A stretch of DNA of 38,536 nucleotides from GCA-2770975 sp050248915 (GTDB taxonomy: Bacteria; Cyanobacteriota; Sericytochromatia; UBA7694), in the NCBI GenBank assembly GCA_050248915.1, contig JBFWRL010000038.1:1-38536 (forward strand). Reading direction: 5' to 3'. Position 1 is the stretch's first letter. Each line of letters opens with the position of its first letter. The translations under genes were made by a program, and so were the position numbers. The notes under the pieces are model-generated. The model saw only the letters and a list, made by a program, of their open reading frames with translations, was not told where the DNA came from and searched no databases. This document shows positions 24,762-33,016 of this stretch, one piece after another.

Positions 24762-26694
24762 AATTAACCAGCTGACAGTCGAATTTGGTGACCGGGCCCT
24801 GTTTAGAGATGTCGGTTTGCTCTTTTACGACAAAAAGCGCTATGGTCTGGTGGGGGCCAATGGGGCCGGAAAATCCACATTTTTGCGGATTTTAACCGGG
24901 CAAGAGCACCATTATAGTGGCCAAATCCAGTGGCCCAAAGACGTCAAAGTGGGTGTCCTCAATCAAGACCATTTTGCCTTCGAAGACCAGCCCATCATGG
25001 CAGTCGTTAACCAGGGCAAAAAAGCACTCTGGCAGGCCCTTCAGACCCAAGATCGGCTCTCACAGAAATCCGATCTCAGTTTGGAAGAGAGCAGCATCTA
25101 TGCTGAAGCGGAGGCCGTGATCCAACGGGAGTCTGGTTATACCGCTGAGAGTGAAGCCGCCAAATTGCTGATGGGTTTGGGTATCCCCGACAATCACCAC
25201 AACCAGCCACTCAAGACCCTCTCAGGCGGTTATAAGTTACGGGTCCTCTTGGCGCAATTGCTGTTTAGCCAGCCTGAAATTCTTCTGCTCGACGAGCCCA
25301 CCAATCACTTGGACATCTACTCGATCAAATGGCTGGAATCGTACCTCAATTTATACCCTGGTCTCTTGATCGTGGTCTCCCACGACCGGGGCTTTTTGAA
25401 TGGGGTCTGCACCCACACCGTGGATATTGACTACGGCACGATCCGCATTTATACCGGCAATTATGATGCCTTTGAAGCGGCCAAGGTCTTGGAGCGCGAA
25501 CAAAAAGAAAAGGCCCTCGAAAGCCAAAACGAGCGCAAAGAAGAGCTGCAGGCCTTTGTGGATCGCTTTCGTGCCAAAGCCACCAAAGCCTCTGCCGCTC
25601 AGTCGCGGGTCAAAATGATCGAAAAAATGGAGGCGATTGAAATCCCGCCTTCTTCCAGGCGCTCCCCCAGCTTTCGCTTTGCCCCCCACACCACTTCGGG
25701 GATCATCCCCCTGCAGGTCAAAGGGCTGAGCAAAGCCTATGGTGACAAACAGGTGCTCTCAGATGTGACCTTTGAGGTCGAACGCGGCGACCGCATCGCC
25801 CTGATTGGCCCCAATGGCGTGGGCAAGTCCACCCTGTTAAAAATGTTAATGGAAGAAATCCCCTCCGATGCGGGCAGCTTTAACTGGGGCCACGAGGTTT
25901 TGCCGGGGTATTTTCCCCAAGACTATCACTCCCAGCTTGAAAAAAACTGCACAGTCTTTGAATGGCTCTACGATTATGATGCCACTGCCACTGTGGCTCA
26001 GATTCGCGGCCTGCTGGGCATGGCGCTGTTTACAGGCGACAGTGTCAAAAACAAACTCTCAACTTTAAGTGGGGGCGAGGCCACACGTTTGGTTTTTTCC
26101 AAACTCATGCTTTTGCCCTCGAATTTTCTGGTCCTGGACGAACCCACCAATCACCTGGATATGGAGTCGATTGAATCCCTGACCGAATCGCTGAAGACCT
26201 ACAAAGGCACCCTGTTGGTGGTCAGCCACAACCGCTATTTTGTCTCAGAAGTTGCCACGCGCATTCTCGAACTCAAACCCGAAGGCCTGGTGGACTTTAA
26301 AGGCTCGTATGCCGAATACCTCGAAAAAGAAGGCACCGACCACCTCAGCCGCGAGGTCAATCTCAAGCAACGCACGGTCTTGAGTCAACAGAGCCAGGCC
26401 ATTGCTGAGAAAAACGACAATGCCTTAAATTATGAGGCGCGCAAACAACAGCAGCGCCGAATCAAACAGCTCGAAAAGCGTATTCCCGAACTCGAAGCGC
26501 TCTGTCTCCAACTCGAAGATAAAATTCAGGCCTGCGAGCCGCTTTTGGCTGAGGCCTATGTCAGCGGCACGGAGGCCGATCAGCAGCGCCTGCTCAGACA
26601 AAAAGAACAATTTGACGCCAAAATGGCCAGCAGCATGGAAGAGTGGGAAGCGGCGGAGCAAGAGCTGATTGAATTGCAGGCGCTGGAGAGCTAA
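24754..26694 (+). CDS. ABC-F family ATPase (ribosome-associated type)
   Basis: 646 aa from the ATG at 24754, inside the end of the upstream gene. Two ABC cassettes are present without membrane domains. The first has Walker A GANGAGKST, signature LSGGYK and LLLDEPTNHLD. The second has GPNGVGKST, LSGGEATR and LVLDEPTNHLD. Between them is the basic helical linker (about residues 245-310) that reaches the P-site tRNA in EttA-like proteins. A C-terminal coiled coil (about 540-646, ARKQQQRRIKQLEKRIPELE) resembles that of Uup. ABC-F proteins relieve stalled ribosomes or protect against antibiotics. This one is closest in layout to the housekeeping Uup/YdiF class, and resistance is not implied. It overlaps the conserved unknown gene by eight bases. 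Confidence 0.93.
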   Translation: MLEINQLTVEFGDRALFRDVGLLFYDKKRYGLVGANGAGKSTFLRILTGQEHHYSGQIQWPKDVKVGVLNQDHFAFEDQPIMAVVNQGKKALWQALQTQDRLSQKSDLSLEESSIYAEAEAVIQRESGYTAESEAAKLLMGLGIPDNHHNQPLKTLSGGYKLRVLLAQLLFSQPEILLLDEPTNHLDIYSIKWLESYLNLYPGLLIVVSHDRGFLNGVCTHTVDIDYGTIRIYTGNYDAFEAAKVLEREQKEKALESQNERKEELQAFVDRFRAKATKASAAQSRVKMIEKMEAIEIPPSSRRSPSFRFAPHTTSGIIPLQVKGLSKAYGDKQVLSDVTFEVERGDRIALIGPNGVGKSTLLKMLMEEIPSDAGSFNWGHEVLPGYFPQDYHSQLEKNCTVFEWLYDYDATATVAQIRGLLGMALFTGDSVKNKLSTLSGGEATRLVFSKLMLLPSNFLVLDEPTNHLDMESIESLTESLKTYKGTLLVVSHNRYFVSEVATRILELKPEGLVDFKGSYAEYLEKEGTDHLSREVNLKQRTVLSQQSQAIAEKNDNALNYEARKQQQRRIKQLEKRIPELEALCLQLEDKIQACEPLLAEAYVSGTEADQQRLLRQKEQFDAKMASSMEEWEAAEQELIELQALES

Positions 26695-26741
26695 GATTGC
26701 CTTAACCGTGGCGTAATTGGCGTATCAAAGGATAACCCGAT

Positions 26742-28091
26742 TCAGTTTTTAGACTGGCTCATCGGGTGCTTCAATAAGACCTCAAACCCAGCTCGAATCA
26801 GCTCAAATTCGCTGGGGCCAAAGAGCGTCATTAGCACCTCATAACCGCCAGCCGCCTGTTCTTCGGGCAGGGTGCAATAAAACATATAATTATTGGCCAA
26901 ACCCACCACGAGTGGATAGGTTTTCTCACTATCCAGGGCCAATTGGCGCAGATTTTCTCCGGCCTGTGCCGTTAATTCAAGAGGAACAGCAAGCAAGGTG
27001 AGCGCACCAAAATCAAGCAACTGAAGTGGCATGGTCTCAAAATATCCCTGTGTCCAGTCGTTTGAGAGCGGTATACCCAGCAAATGGGGCATGGGCAATG
27101 GTTGTTGCTGCCAACCTGTTTTCACTTCAGCCAGCTCAATTTCTGAGCTCTCAGCAGCCTGGGCCAAAACCCTCTGAGCTACTTTTTGACCAATCTGCTC
27201 CAGATAGGCCTGATCACTTTGCTGATTGGTCAGCATGATTGGGGTCAGATCGGCTTCGGCGCCATTAAGATAGAGGGCCTGCAGACCTGGCCGCTGGTTT
27301 GCCAGTTCACGACGGGCGACCCCTGCCCAATCGGCGGAAAGCAGGACATTGTCTGCGCCATAAACAGTATTGTGCATAGGCAAATGAAATACCACAGCGA
27401 AGGGAATGCCTTGGAGCGATTCAAACCAAATCGTGGATAAGACCGGCGGTTTAAACTGGCCAACTGCCCGTTTGGCCCAATGCTGAAAGCGGCGAGACCC
27501 ATGGTCAAAGGCGGCATAGGGATCTCTACGATTCCAGATCAGATCGTAAACAGGTTGGTGGCCCAGCTTCACACGGGCTTTTTGGCTGTTCAGCCGGGCT
27601 TTTTTAACCGCAGATACAATCGCTGAGGCGATTAGCTCAGTATAGGCCTCCTGGTAAGTTCCAAAGCCCGCTGCAAACAAGGGCAAGTCATGGAATCCAC
27701 CTGGACCTGAATGTGTGTGGGTGGCAGTTAACATCAAGTTTTCAGAGCGGATTCCCAAAGGAGCCAGTTTTTGGCTGACTTTTTGCCGCAAAATGGCTGA
27801 AATACCCACCAAATCACAACTCACCACGGCTGTTTCCTGTGAAGTTTGGCGCAGCACCAATGCCTGGCAGAAAATGGGATCGTGGACACCTTGGGCCGTT
27901 TGGCCCAGCCGGCTGATATACCCAGCCAAGGGCACCTGGGCAGGTGTTTTGGGTGTGATATTCACTGTGGCCATTCCAGCTTCTAAAGGCATATCAGAAT
28001 AGGCAAAGGCAGGCCCTGCCCCTAGACAGGTACATAGACCAACCCATAGCAAAATCCAAGCGAGATTGGCAATAAACATGCTGGGGTTCAT
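26742..28091 (-). CDS. Neutral/alkaline ceramidase-like secreted hydrolase
   Basis: 449 aa with a Sec signal peptide ending near AFAYSD (about residue 31). It then has the ceramidase family opening LEAGMATVNITPKTPAQVPLAGY. Zinc and catalytic-region motifs include TATHTHSGPGG, HLPMHNTVYG, LSADWAG and NGAEADLTP. Neutral ceramidases hydrolyse ceramide to sphingosine and a fatty acid outside the cell, but many bacterial relatives lack the C-terminal immunoglobulin-like domain and have unproven substrates. The protein here is short for a full ceramidase (about 650-750 aa), so it is best called ceramidase-like. Nine bases separate it from the upstream lipoprotein gene, suggesting an operon; its Shine-Dalgarno is a poor GGGG run. 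Confidence 0.82.
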   Translation of the reverse strand: MNPSMFIANLAWILLWVGLCTCLGAGPAFAYSDMPLEAGMATVNITPKTPAQVPLAGYISRLGQTAQGVHDPIFCQALVLRQTSQETAVVSCDLVGISAILRQKVSQKLAPLGIRSENLMLTATHTHSGPGGFHDLPLFAAGFGTYQEAYTELIASAIVSAVKKARLNSQKARVKLGHQPVYDLIWNRRDPYAAFDHGSRRFQHWAKRAVGQFKPPVLSTIWFESLQGIPFAVVFHLPMHNTVYGADNVLLSADWAGVARRELANQRPGLQALYLNGAEADLTPIMLTNQQSDQAYLEQIGQKVAQRVLAQAAESSEIELAEVKTGWQQQPLPMPHLLGIPLSNDWTQGYFETMPLQLLDFGALTLLAVPLELTAQAGENLRQLALDSEKTYPLVVGLANNYMFYCTLPEEQAAGGYEVLMTLFGPSEFELIRAGFEVLLKHPMSQSKN

Positions 28092-28100
28092 CCCCCGGTT

Positions 28101-28760
28101 TTAGCGCCTCGTCTGGCGGGCCTGCAGATGGGCTGACATGCCTCTGCTGGACTGCGTTTTGACTGGGTTGCCATCCCCGGTAGTGCAATTGTCGAGATAA
28201 GGGCCGATGCAGCGCAATCTGATCGCGCCGTTTTGGGCATCCATTTGAAAATAGAGGTGCTGTTTGAGGCCTGAAATATGCCAGGTGTCTTCCCAGAGCG
28301 TGGCCAGATATGTATCGTCTTGCAGGCCATTGCTTTGGGCCAGGGCGTAAATGGCTTCGCTGTCTAGCTTCCAGTAATCGCGATTGACCAACTGGGTTTG
28401 GGTGCCCTGGGCGGACTCTTCAACTCTGACTACTTGGCTTTCTACATCTATGAATACGCGCAGGGCAGGGCCTTTGCCCGGCACAGATGGCAAAAATCCG
28501 TATTGCAAGCTCTTGCCTGAGGGCTCTTGCCAGATGTCAATTTCGTAGAGCTGGGCAGTGGGATCCAGTTTTTGAACTGCTTGTAGGGCAATGGGAAAGC
28601 CACTTTGGGCCGAATTGAACTGACGGGCTTTGCCAAGGCGCTGCACTTGAACTGATGAGGCTTGGTTCAGCGCTGTGGGGGCCAGCGCGGGGCCCGTGCA
28701 AGCGGTAAGCAAGAAAGCCAGTGTCGATGCCAATGTCAATACAAGTGTGGTTTTTTTCAC
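28101..28760 (-). CDS. Lipoprotein of unknown function
   Basis: 219 aa from a GTG start (reads VKKTTLV, initiator Met). The N-terminus has two Lys, a hydrophobic core and the lipobox LLTAC with Cys near residue 21. The mature domain has alternating polar and hydrophobic strands, WQEPSGKSLQYGFLPS, a Tyr/Trp-rich centre (VNRDYWKLDSEAIYALAQSN) and a C-terminal IRLRCIGPYLDNC. The pattern is reminiscent of PepSY-like or YcfL-type periplasmic domains but is not convincing. It precedes the ceramidase-like gene by nine bases, so it may be cotranscribed and help its export or anchoring. Confidence 0.75.
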   Translation of the reverse strand: MKKTTLVLTLASTLAFLLTACTGPALAPTALNQASSVQVQRLGKARQFNSAQSGFPIALQAVQKLDPTAQLYEIDIWQEPSGKSLQYGFLPSVPGKGPALRVFIDVESQVVRVEESAQGTQTQLVNRDYWKLDSEAIYALAQSNGLQDDTYLATLWEDTWHISGLKQHLYFQMDAQNGAIRLRCIGPYLDNCTTGDGNPVKTQSSRGMSAHLQARQTRR

Positions 28761-28854
28761 GTCGAGAAACCTGTGTGTTTAGAGTTTGTGAATCGAGGGA
28801 ATGCATTCACCATAAACCATGTCGCTGACTTTGGCAAACAGTGACAAGGCAGTA

Positions 28855-29574
28855 TCAGAGACTTTCAGCTTTTTTAAAATCTGCGTTGGCTTTGGCGGTT
28901 TCTCCCATGGCCAAAAAACAATGGCCGCGATTGAGATAGGCATTTTTGTATTTGGGGTTGAGCTTGATGGCCTGGTTATAATCGGCAAGGGCTTTGACAA
29001 ATAACTTCAGTTTAAAATATGACCAACCGCGATTGTTAAAGGCTTTTTCTGACTTGGGATCAATTTGAATCACAGCGCTATAATCGGCCAAGGAGAGGAC
29101 AAGTTCACCCAAATCATAATGGGTAATACCCCGATTAAAGTAGGCGAGGGCCATTTGGGGATCACTTTTGATGGCTAAGTCGTAATCTTTGAGGGCTTTT
29201 TCGTATTGTTTGAGCGTGTGATAGGTATAGCCCCGGTTATTATAAGCCCAGGCATATTGGGGGGCGTTTTCAATACAACGGGTATAGTCTTCAATGGCCT
29301 TCGCGGGTTGGCCCAGCTCAAAATAGACCAAGCCACGGTTGTAATAGGCCTCTGCATTATTGGGACTGAGTTCAAGCGCCTTGTTATAAGTAGCCAAAGC
29401 CTGTTTAAAATCCCGTTTATTCAACTGTTCCAGGCCCTGCTTTAAATAATCGTCGACAGTCAGTTGGGGATCCACTGAGAGGGCTTCCGATGAAAATGCA
29501 GGGAGCTGTCCAGATGAGATTGTCAGACCTACCATGCCCACCGAGAGTGTCAAAATCGTCAGTGCTCGTTTCAT
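28855..29574 (-). CDS. Secreted TPR-repeat protein
   Basis: 239 aa from the ATG at 29574, which has GGAGTGAG just upstream. Longer in-frame starts reach 29655 but overlap the DUF302 gene. A Sec signal peptide (MKRALTILTLSVGMVGLTIS) is followed by about six tetratricopeptide repeats of the NAEAYYNRGLVYFELGQPAKAIEDY type, running to the C-terminus. TPR superhelices are protein-protein adaptors, and export would place this one in the periplasm or on the envelope. No catalytic domain. It lies 67 bases after the DUF302 gene on the same strand. Confidence 0.88.
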   Translation of the reverse strand: MKRALTILTLSVGMVGLTISSGQLPAFSSEALSVDPQLTVDDYLKQGLEQLNKRDFKQALATYNKALELSPNNAEAYYNRGLVYFELGQPAKAIEDYTRCIENAPQYAWAYNNRGYTYHTLKQYEKALKDYDLAIKSDPQMALAYFNRGITHYDLGELVLSLADYSAVIQIDPKSEKAFNNRGWSYFKLKLFVKALADYNQAIKLNPKYKNAYLNRGHCFLAMGETAKANADFKKAESL

Positions 29575-29641
29575 TTTCTCACTCCATCTCTGCGTTTTTA
29601 TCAAGGGTGTTTTCATGATAACACGGCCGTTTTGGCAGCGA

Positions 29642-30025
29642 TTATTTTGCGGCATCCACCATTTGGATGGTTTTTTCTTCTACCTCGCGCGCCACAGCTT
29701 GCAATTCGGGGGCCTGAGAAAGCGCTGAGAGCATGGCTTCGGGCTTGATCAGTCCGATTTTTGTGACACCCGCCTCGGTATAAACCGAAATCCGGCAGGG
29801 CAGGGCCATATTGAGGCGCATATCCGTGCTGAGCACGCGGGCGGCTTGAGCGGGATTGCAAACCTCAAAGACCTTACATTCCTCTTTAAACTCAATGCCT
29901 TTGCTGCGCAAAGTTGCACCCAAATTATGGATATGCAAAACCCCAAATCCCCCGGCTTTAACGGCCCCTTCCAAATCTTGGGATGCGCTTTCAAAACTTT
30001 TTTCGCTGGTAACAATGTAATACAT
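29642..30025 (-). CDS. DUF302 domain protein
   Basis: 127 aa with the DUF302 fold: YYIVTSEKSFESASQDLEGAVKAGGFGVL, LGATLRSKGIEFKEECKVFEVCNP, and ALPCRISVYTEAGVTKIGLIKP. The two Cys of CKVFEVC and the later PCRISVY are typical. The domain is small, cytoplasmic and of unclear function; some relatives occur with metal or sulphur redox genes. GAAGAGG lies close to the ATG and a good promoter is found 30 bases further upstream. Confidence 0.87.
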   Translation of the reverse strand: MYYIVTSEKSFESASQDLEGAVKAGGFGVLHIHNLGATLRSKGIEFKEECKVFEVCNPAQAARVLSTDMRLNMALPCRISVYTEAGVTKIGLIKPEAMLSALSQAPELQAVAREVEEKTIQMVDAAK

Positions 30026-30057
30026 AAGGCCTCTTCAACTGACTGTAATGGAGTCAT

Positions 30058-30086
30058 AGTATCCTGAATACGGAGGGGGGTGTCAA
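30058..30086 (-). promoter_or_regulatory. Promoter of the DUF302 gene
   Basis: Reverse strand: -35 TTGACA (30086-30081), 17-bp spacer and -10 GATACT (30063-30058, four of six). The predicted leader is about 26 bases and includes the Shine-Dalgarno GAAGAGG. A GTAT-CCTGA-ATAC inverted repeat (30059-30071) overlaps the -10. Confidence 0.5.
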
Positions 30087-30163
30087 TCCTGTCTCAATCT
30101 GAAATGCTGACTTGAAGTTGCTCCCAAAGCAGGTCAGGATCATCGAAAAAAAGGCCTCTATCA

Positions 30164-30586
30164 ATGAATAAACAAGAGAAAATCCAATGGATACCCAAAG
30201 ACGATTGCAAAAATTTGTCAGAGGCTGAACTCAGCCAATTAAAAGCACTTTTCGCAGACAGCCCCTTGTTGCATTATTATCCCGCCAAATCGAAAGTAAA
30301 CATCCAAATTGAGATCCGCAAACGCATCCCGATCGGCAGCCAAATTTTGAATGGCACCATTTGGAATTTGGATTTTGTCAACGACAACCCAACCCCCGCA
30401 GGTTTTCCCAGAGCGACTTTGGACCAATTTGCCGAGCATGAATTACTCTTGGTGGAAATCCTGCATATCACTGGGAAAACAGGAGGCATGGGCTCTTATT
30501 TCGGCTATCTTGGCTATTATTACTCGGTCATTGTCGACTTAGGTCAAGCCCAAGTTTTGGATGTGCGTGGCCAAAAAATGTCTTAA
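30164..30586 (+). CDS. Small protein of unknown function
   Basis: 140 aa, cytoplasmic, not recognised. The N-terminus is Lys/Gln-rich (MNKQEKIQWIPKDDCKNLSE). The rest looks like a mixed alpha/beta domain with aromatic-rich strands GGMGSYFGYLGYYYSVIV near the end. AAAAAGG about 10 bases upstream is a fair Shine-Dalgarno site. It stands alone between divergent DUF302 and convergent aldehyde dehydrogenase genes, with a palindrome after its stop. Confidence 0.68.
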   Translation: MNKQEKIQWIPKDDCKNLSEAELSQLKALFADSPLLHYYPAKSKVNIQIEIRKRIPIGSQILNGTIWNLDFVNDNPTPAGFPRATLDQFAEHELLLVEILHITGKTGGMGSYFGYLGYYYSVIVDLGQAQVLDVRGQKMS

Positions 30587-30592
30587 ATCAAA

Positions 30593-30615
30593 GATATCTA
30601 ACAGGGTTAGATATC
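30593..30615. terminator. Shared weak hairpin between convergent genes, embedding the ALDH stop codon
   Basis: A perfect 10-bp inverted repeat, GATATCTAAC-AGG-GTTAGATATC. It is AT-rich, with short T-containing flanks on each side. The right arm includes the last codons and stop (30607-30609) of the reverse-strand dehydrogenase gene. It could be a bidirectional terminator or an mRNA 3' end stabiliser. Confidence 0.45.
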
Positions 30616-32148
30616 GAATTTAATGCCTTGAGCCAAGGGCAATTCCGTGCCGTAATTGAGGGTATTGGTCTGGCGGCGCATATACGCTTTCCAAGCATCG
30701 GAGCCCGACTCTCGACCGCCTCCCGTTTCTTTCTCGCCGCCAAAGGCCCCGCCAATTTCTGCACCTGAGGTGCCGATATTGACATTGGCAATACCACAAT
30801 CTGAGCCCATCGCAGATAAAAATCGCTCGGATTCTCGCATATCTGTGGTAAAGATGGCCGAAGAAAGGCCCTGTTTGACCTGATTCTGGATGGCAATGGC
30901 ATCTGTTACATCCCCGCTGTACTGGGTCAGATAGAGGATCGGAGCAAAGGTTTCATCTTGCACAATTTGCATTTCGGGTCTGGCTTCAGCCACGGCGGGC
31001 ATCACATAACAGCCGCTTTCAAAGCCTTCGCCAGTTAAAGGTTGTCCGCCATAAATGACCTGACCGCCCTGTTCTTTGACGGCCACCAGGGCTTTTTGCA
31101 TCAAAGCCACAGCATCTGTATCTATCAGGGGACCCACATGGTTGTTTTCGTCGAGGGGATTGCCAATACGCAGGCCTTTATAGGCATTGATAATAATTTC
31201 TTTGACTTGGGTGTAGATCGACTCATGAATGATCAAACGGCGCGTAGAAGTACAGCGCTGGCCACAAGTTCCGACAGCGCCAAAGACAATTGCTGGCAGG
31301 GCCATTTTGAGATCAGCCTTGGGGCTGAGAATGATGGCATTATTGCCCCCCAATTCGAGAATGGATTTGCCCAATCGGGCCCCAACAACCGCTCCCACGC
31401 GTTTGCCCATGCGGGTCGAACCCGTGGCAGAAATCAAGGCGATGCGGTGATCCGCAATCAGGGTTTCGCCGATATTGGCGACATCCCCGACAATCAAACC
31501 CATCACGCCTTCGGGAACATTGTTGTCTTTGAGCACCTTGGCCATGATATTAAAACAGGCCACAGCTGTTAAAGGGGTCTTTTCTGAGGGCTTCCAAATG
31601 CTCACATCGCCGCAGACAGCAGCAATCATCGAATTCCAAGCCCAAACCGCCACCGGGAAATTAAACGCGGAGATGATCCCCACCAGACCCAGCGGGTGCC
31701 ATTGTTCGTACATGCGGTGATTGGGGCGCTCAGAGTGCATGGTCAAACCATAGAGTTGGCGGGAGAGACCCACAGCAAAATCACAGATATCAATCATCTC
31801 TTGCACTTCGCCGAGGCCCTCTTGCAGGGATTTGCCCATTTCGTAAGAAACCAACATACCCAGATCCGCTTTAGCCTCTCGCAGCGCATTGCCAATCTGG
31901 CGCACAATTTCTCCCCTTTTGGGCGCAGGGGTACTGGCCCAAGCAGCTTTGGCATTTTCTGCCGTTTGAATCAAGTGTTCGTAATCGGCCAATGTGGCTT
32001 TGCCAACAGCGCCAATTTCTTTGCCATCAACGGGTGAATGGGAGACGTACTTTTCAGCAGTGTTGCCAAACCAGTTCAAACCAGTGGAACAGGGGGGAGA
32101 GACAGACTCAATCCCCAGGGCGTTTAAAAATGACTGTGTATCTTGCAT
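30607..32148 (-). CDS. ALDH7-type aldehyde dehydrogenase (aminoadipate-semialdehyde class)
   Basis: 513 aa from the ATG at 32148, preceded by AGGAGAG; an upstream in-frame ATG (32235) lacks a Shine-Dalgarno site. This is an NAD(P)-dependent aldehyde oxidase of the ALDH superfamily. Features of the alpha-aminoadipic semialdehyde branch are the opening (LNALGIESVSPPCSTGLNWF), QWHPLGLVGIISAFNFPVAVWAWN, SATGSTRMGKRV, the general-base Glu in ILELGGNNAIIL and the catalytic Cys in GTCGQRCTSTRRL. It probably oxidises piperideine-6-carboxylate/aminoadipate semialdehyde from lysine degradation, or betaine aldehyde. No other lysine catabolism gene lies nearby, so the pathway is inferred from family only. 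Confidence 0.92.
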   Translation of the reverse strand: MQDTQSFLNALGIESVSPPCSTGLNWFGNTAEKYVSHSPVDGKEIGAVGKATLADYEHLIQTAENAKAAWASTPAPKRGEIVRQIGNALREAKADLGMLVSYEMGKSLQEGLGEVQEMIDICDFAVGLSRQLYGLTMHSERPNHRMYEQWHPLGLVGIISAFNFPVAVWAWNSMIAAVCGDVSIWKPSEKTPLTAVACFNIMAKVLKDNNVPEGVMGLIVGDVANIGETLIADHRIALISATGSTRMGKRVGAVVGARLGKSILELGGNNAIILSPKADLKMALPAIVFGAVGTCGQRCTSTRRLIIHESIYTQVKEIIINAYKGLRIGNPLDENNHVGPLIDTDAVALMQKALVAVKEQGGQVIYGGQPLTGEGFESGCYVMPAVAEARPEMQIVQDETFAPILYLTQYSGDVTDAIAIQNQVKQGLSSAIFTTDMRESERFLSAMGSDCGIANVNIGTSGAEIGGAFGGEKETGGGRESGSDAWKAYMRRQTNTLNYGTELPLAQGIKFDI

Positions 32149-32273
32149 GCGGCTCTCCTGGGCAGGTAAGTGGAAGACCTGCCATTTTAATTCATTGCCT
32201 TCAAATTTTACCACCTCTGCCAGGTGCTTGCGCATGGGATACAGCGGATTCGGCTCAGGTCAGAACAAAGCCT

Positions 32274-32286
32274 GTTACACTGTAAC
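32274..32286. promoter_or_regulatory. 13-bp palindrome GTTACA-C-TGTAAC between ALDH and phnA-like genes
   Basis: A perfect six-base inverted repeat with a one-base centre, located 30 bases before the phnA-like ATG and 125 bases before the divergent dehydrogenase ATG. Its shape fits a dimeric regulator. A TACACT hexamer inside it could act as a -10. Confidence 0.45.
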
Positions 32287-32316
32287 CCAAGAACACCGGC
32301 TTCAGAGGTAATGTTT

Positions 32317-32931
32317 ATGGCTCGCGGACTCGAAGAACACCAGGCCCGATTAGATGAACTCAATCAATTGGGCAAAGGCCTGGCCAGGAGAGCAAAATCC
32401 TCCTGTGAACTCTGTGGTGCATCTAGCGCCTTGCAAATTTTTGAAGTGCCCCCCGTCCAGGAGCCGAATATGGACGCGGCGCTGTTGATTTGTGAAGTGT
32501 GTGCAGAGCAACTCAAACACCCCGAATCGATGGATGGCAATCATTGGTTTGGTTTGCAAGAGCGCATCTGGAGCGAAGTGCCTGCAATTCAGGTGATGGC
32601 CTGGCGCATCTTACAGCAACTCAAGGAACAAACCTGGGCCACAGATCTGCTCGATCAGGTCTATTTGGACGATCAGGTCTTACACTGGGCACAAATGGGG
32701 GCAGAGAGTGATGCCCCCGGCAGAAAGACCTTTGACAGCAATGGCACCGCCTTACAAGACGGAGACAATGTGCATATTATCAAAGACCTGGATGTGAAAG
32801 GCACCAACTTTACAGCGAAACGGGGTACTTTGGTGAAGGCCATTCGCTTGGGAGACGATCCAGAATTGGTCGAAGGCCGGGTCAATGGCACGGCCATTAT
32901 GCTCAAGACCTGTTTTCTCAAAAAAGTCTAA
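32317..32931 (+). CDS. PhnA/YjdM-type zinc-ribbon protein
   Basis: 204 aa from the ATG at 32317, which lies eight bases after AGAGG; an ATG at 32311 is too close to it. The N-terminal zinc ribbon has Cys at 30, 33, 59 and 62 (CELC, CEVC). The C-terminal domain has DSNGTALQDGDNVHIIKDLD, VKGTNFTAKRGTLVKAIRL and GTAIMLKTCFLKK, the usual PhnA ending. Despite the historic name, relatives such as E. coli YjdM are not shown to be phosphonate enzymes. The middle is longer than in the 110-aa E. coli protein. The role is unknown. Confidence 0.85.
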   Translation: MARGLEEHQARLDELNQLGKGLARRAKSSCELCGASSALQIFEVPPVQEPNMDAALLICEVCAEQLKHPESMDGNHWFGLQERIWSEVPAIQVMAWRILQQLKEQTWATDLLDQVYLDDQVLHWAQMGAESDAPGRKTFDSNGTALQDGDNVHIIKDLDVKGTNFTAKRGTLVKAIRLGDDPELVEGRVNGTAIMLKTCFLKKV

Positions 32932-33001
32932 TTGGGCAGAGGGCACAACTTAAACAGATTGTGTGAACTTGATCCAGCGCAAAAAAGCCCCCGTTTGGAC
33001 A

Positions 33002-33010
33002 TGGTATAAC
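33002..33010 (+). promoter_or_regulatory. Extended -10 (TGG-TATAAC) of a probable leaderless moeA promoter
   Basis: TATAAC (33005-33010) with TG one base upstream fits an extended -10 element, which explains the absence of a -35 at 17 bp. It ends exactly six bases before the ATG at 33017. No Shine-Dalgarno site is present. Confidence 0.45.
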
Positions 33011-33016
33011 ATCATT

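Noticed and set aside
31042..31572. Forward 176-aa open frame
   Set aside because: It lies wholly inside the recognised aldehyde dehydrogenase on the other strand and shows no conserved motif.
32938..33016. Possible Mo-cofactor riboswitch before moeA
   Set aside because: The gap is too short and the -10 directly adjoins the start codon.
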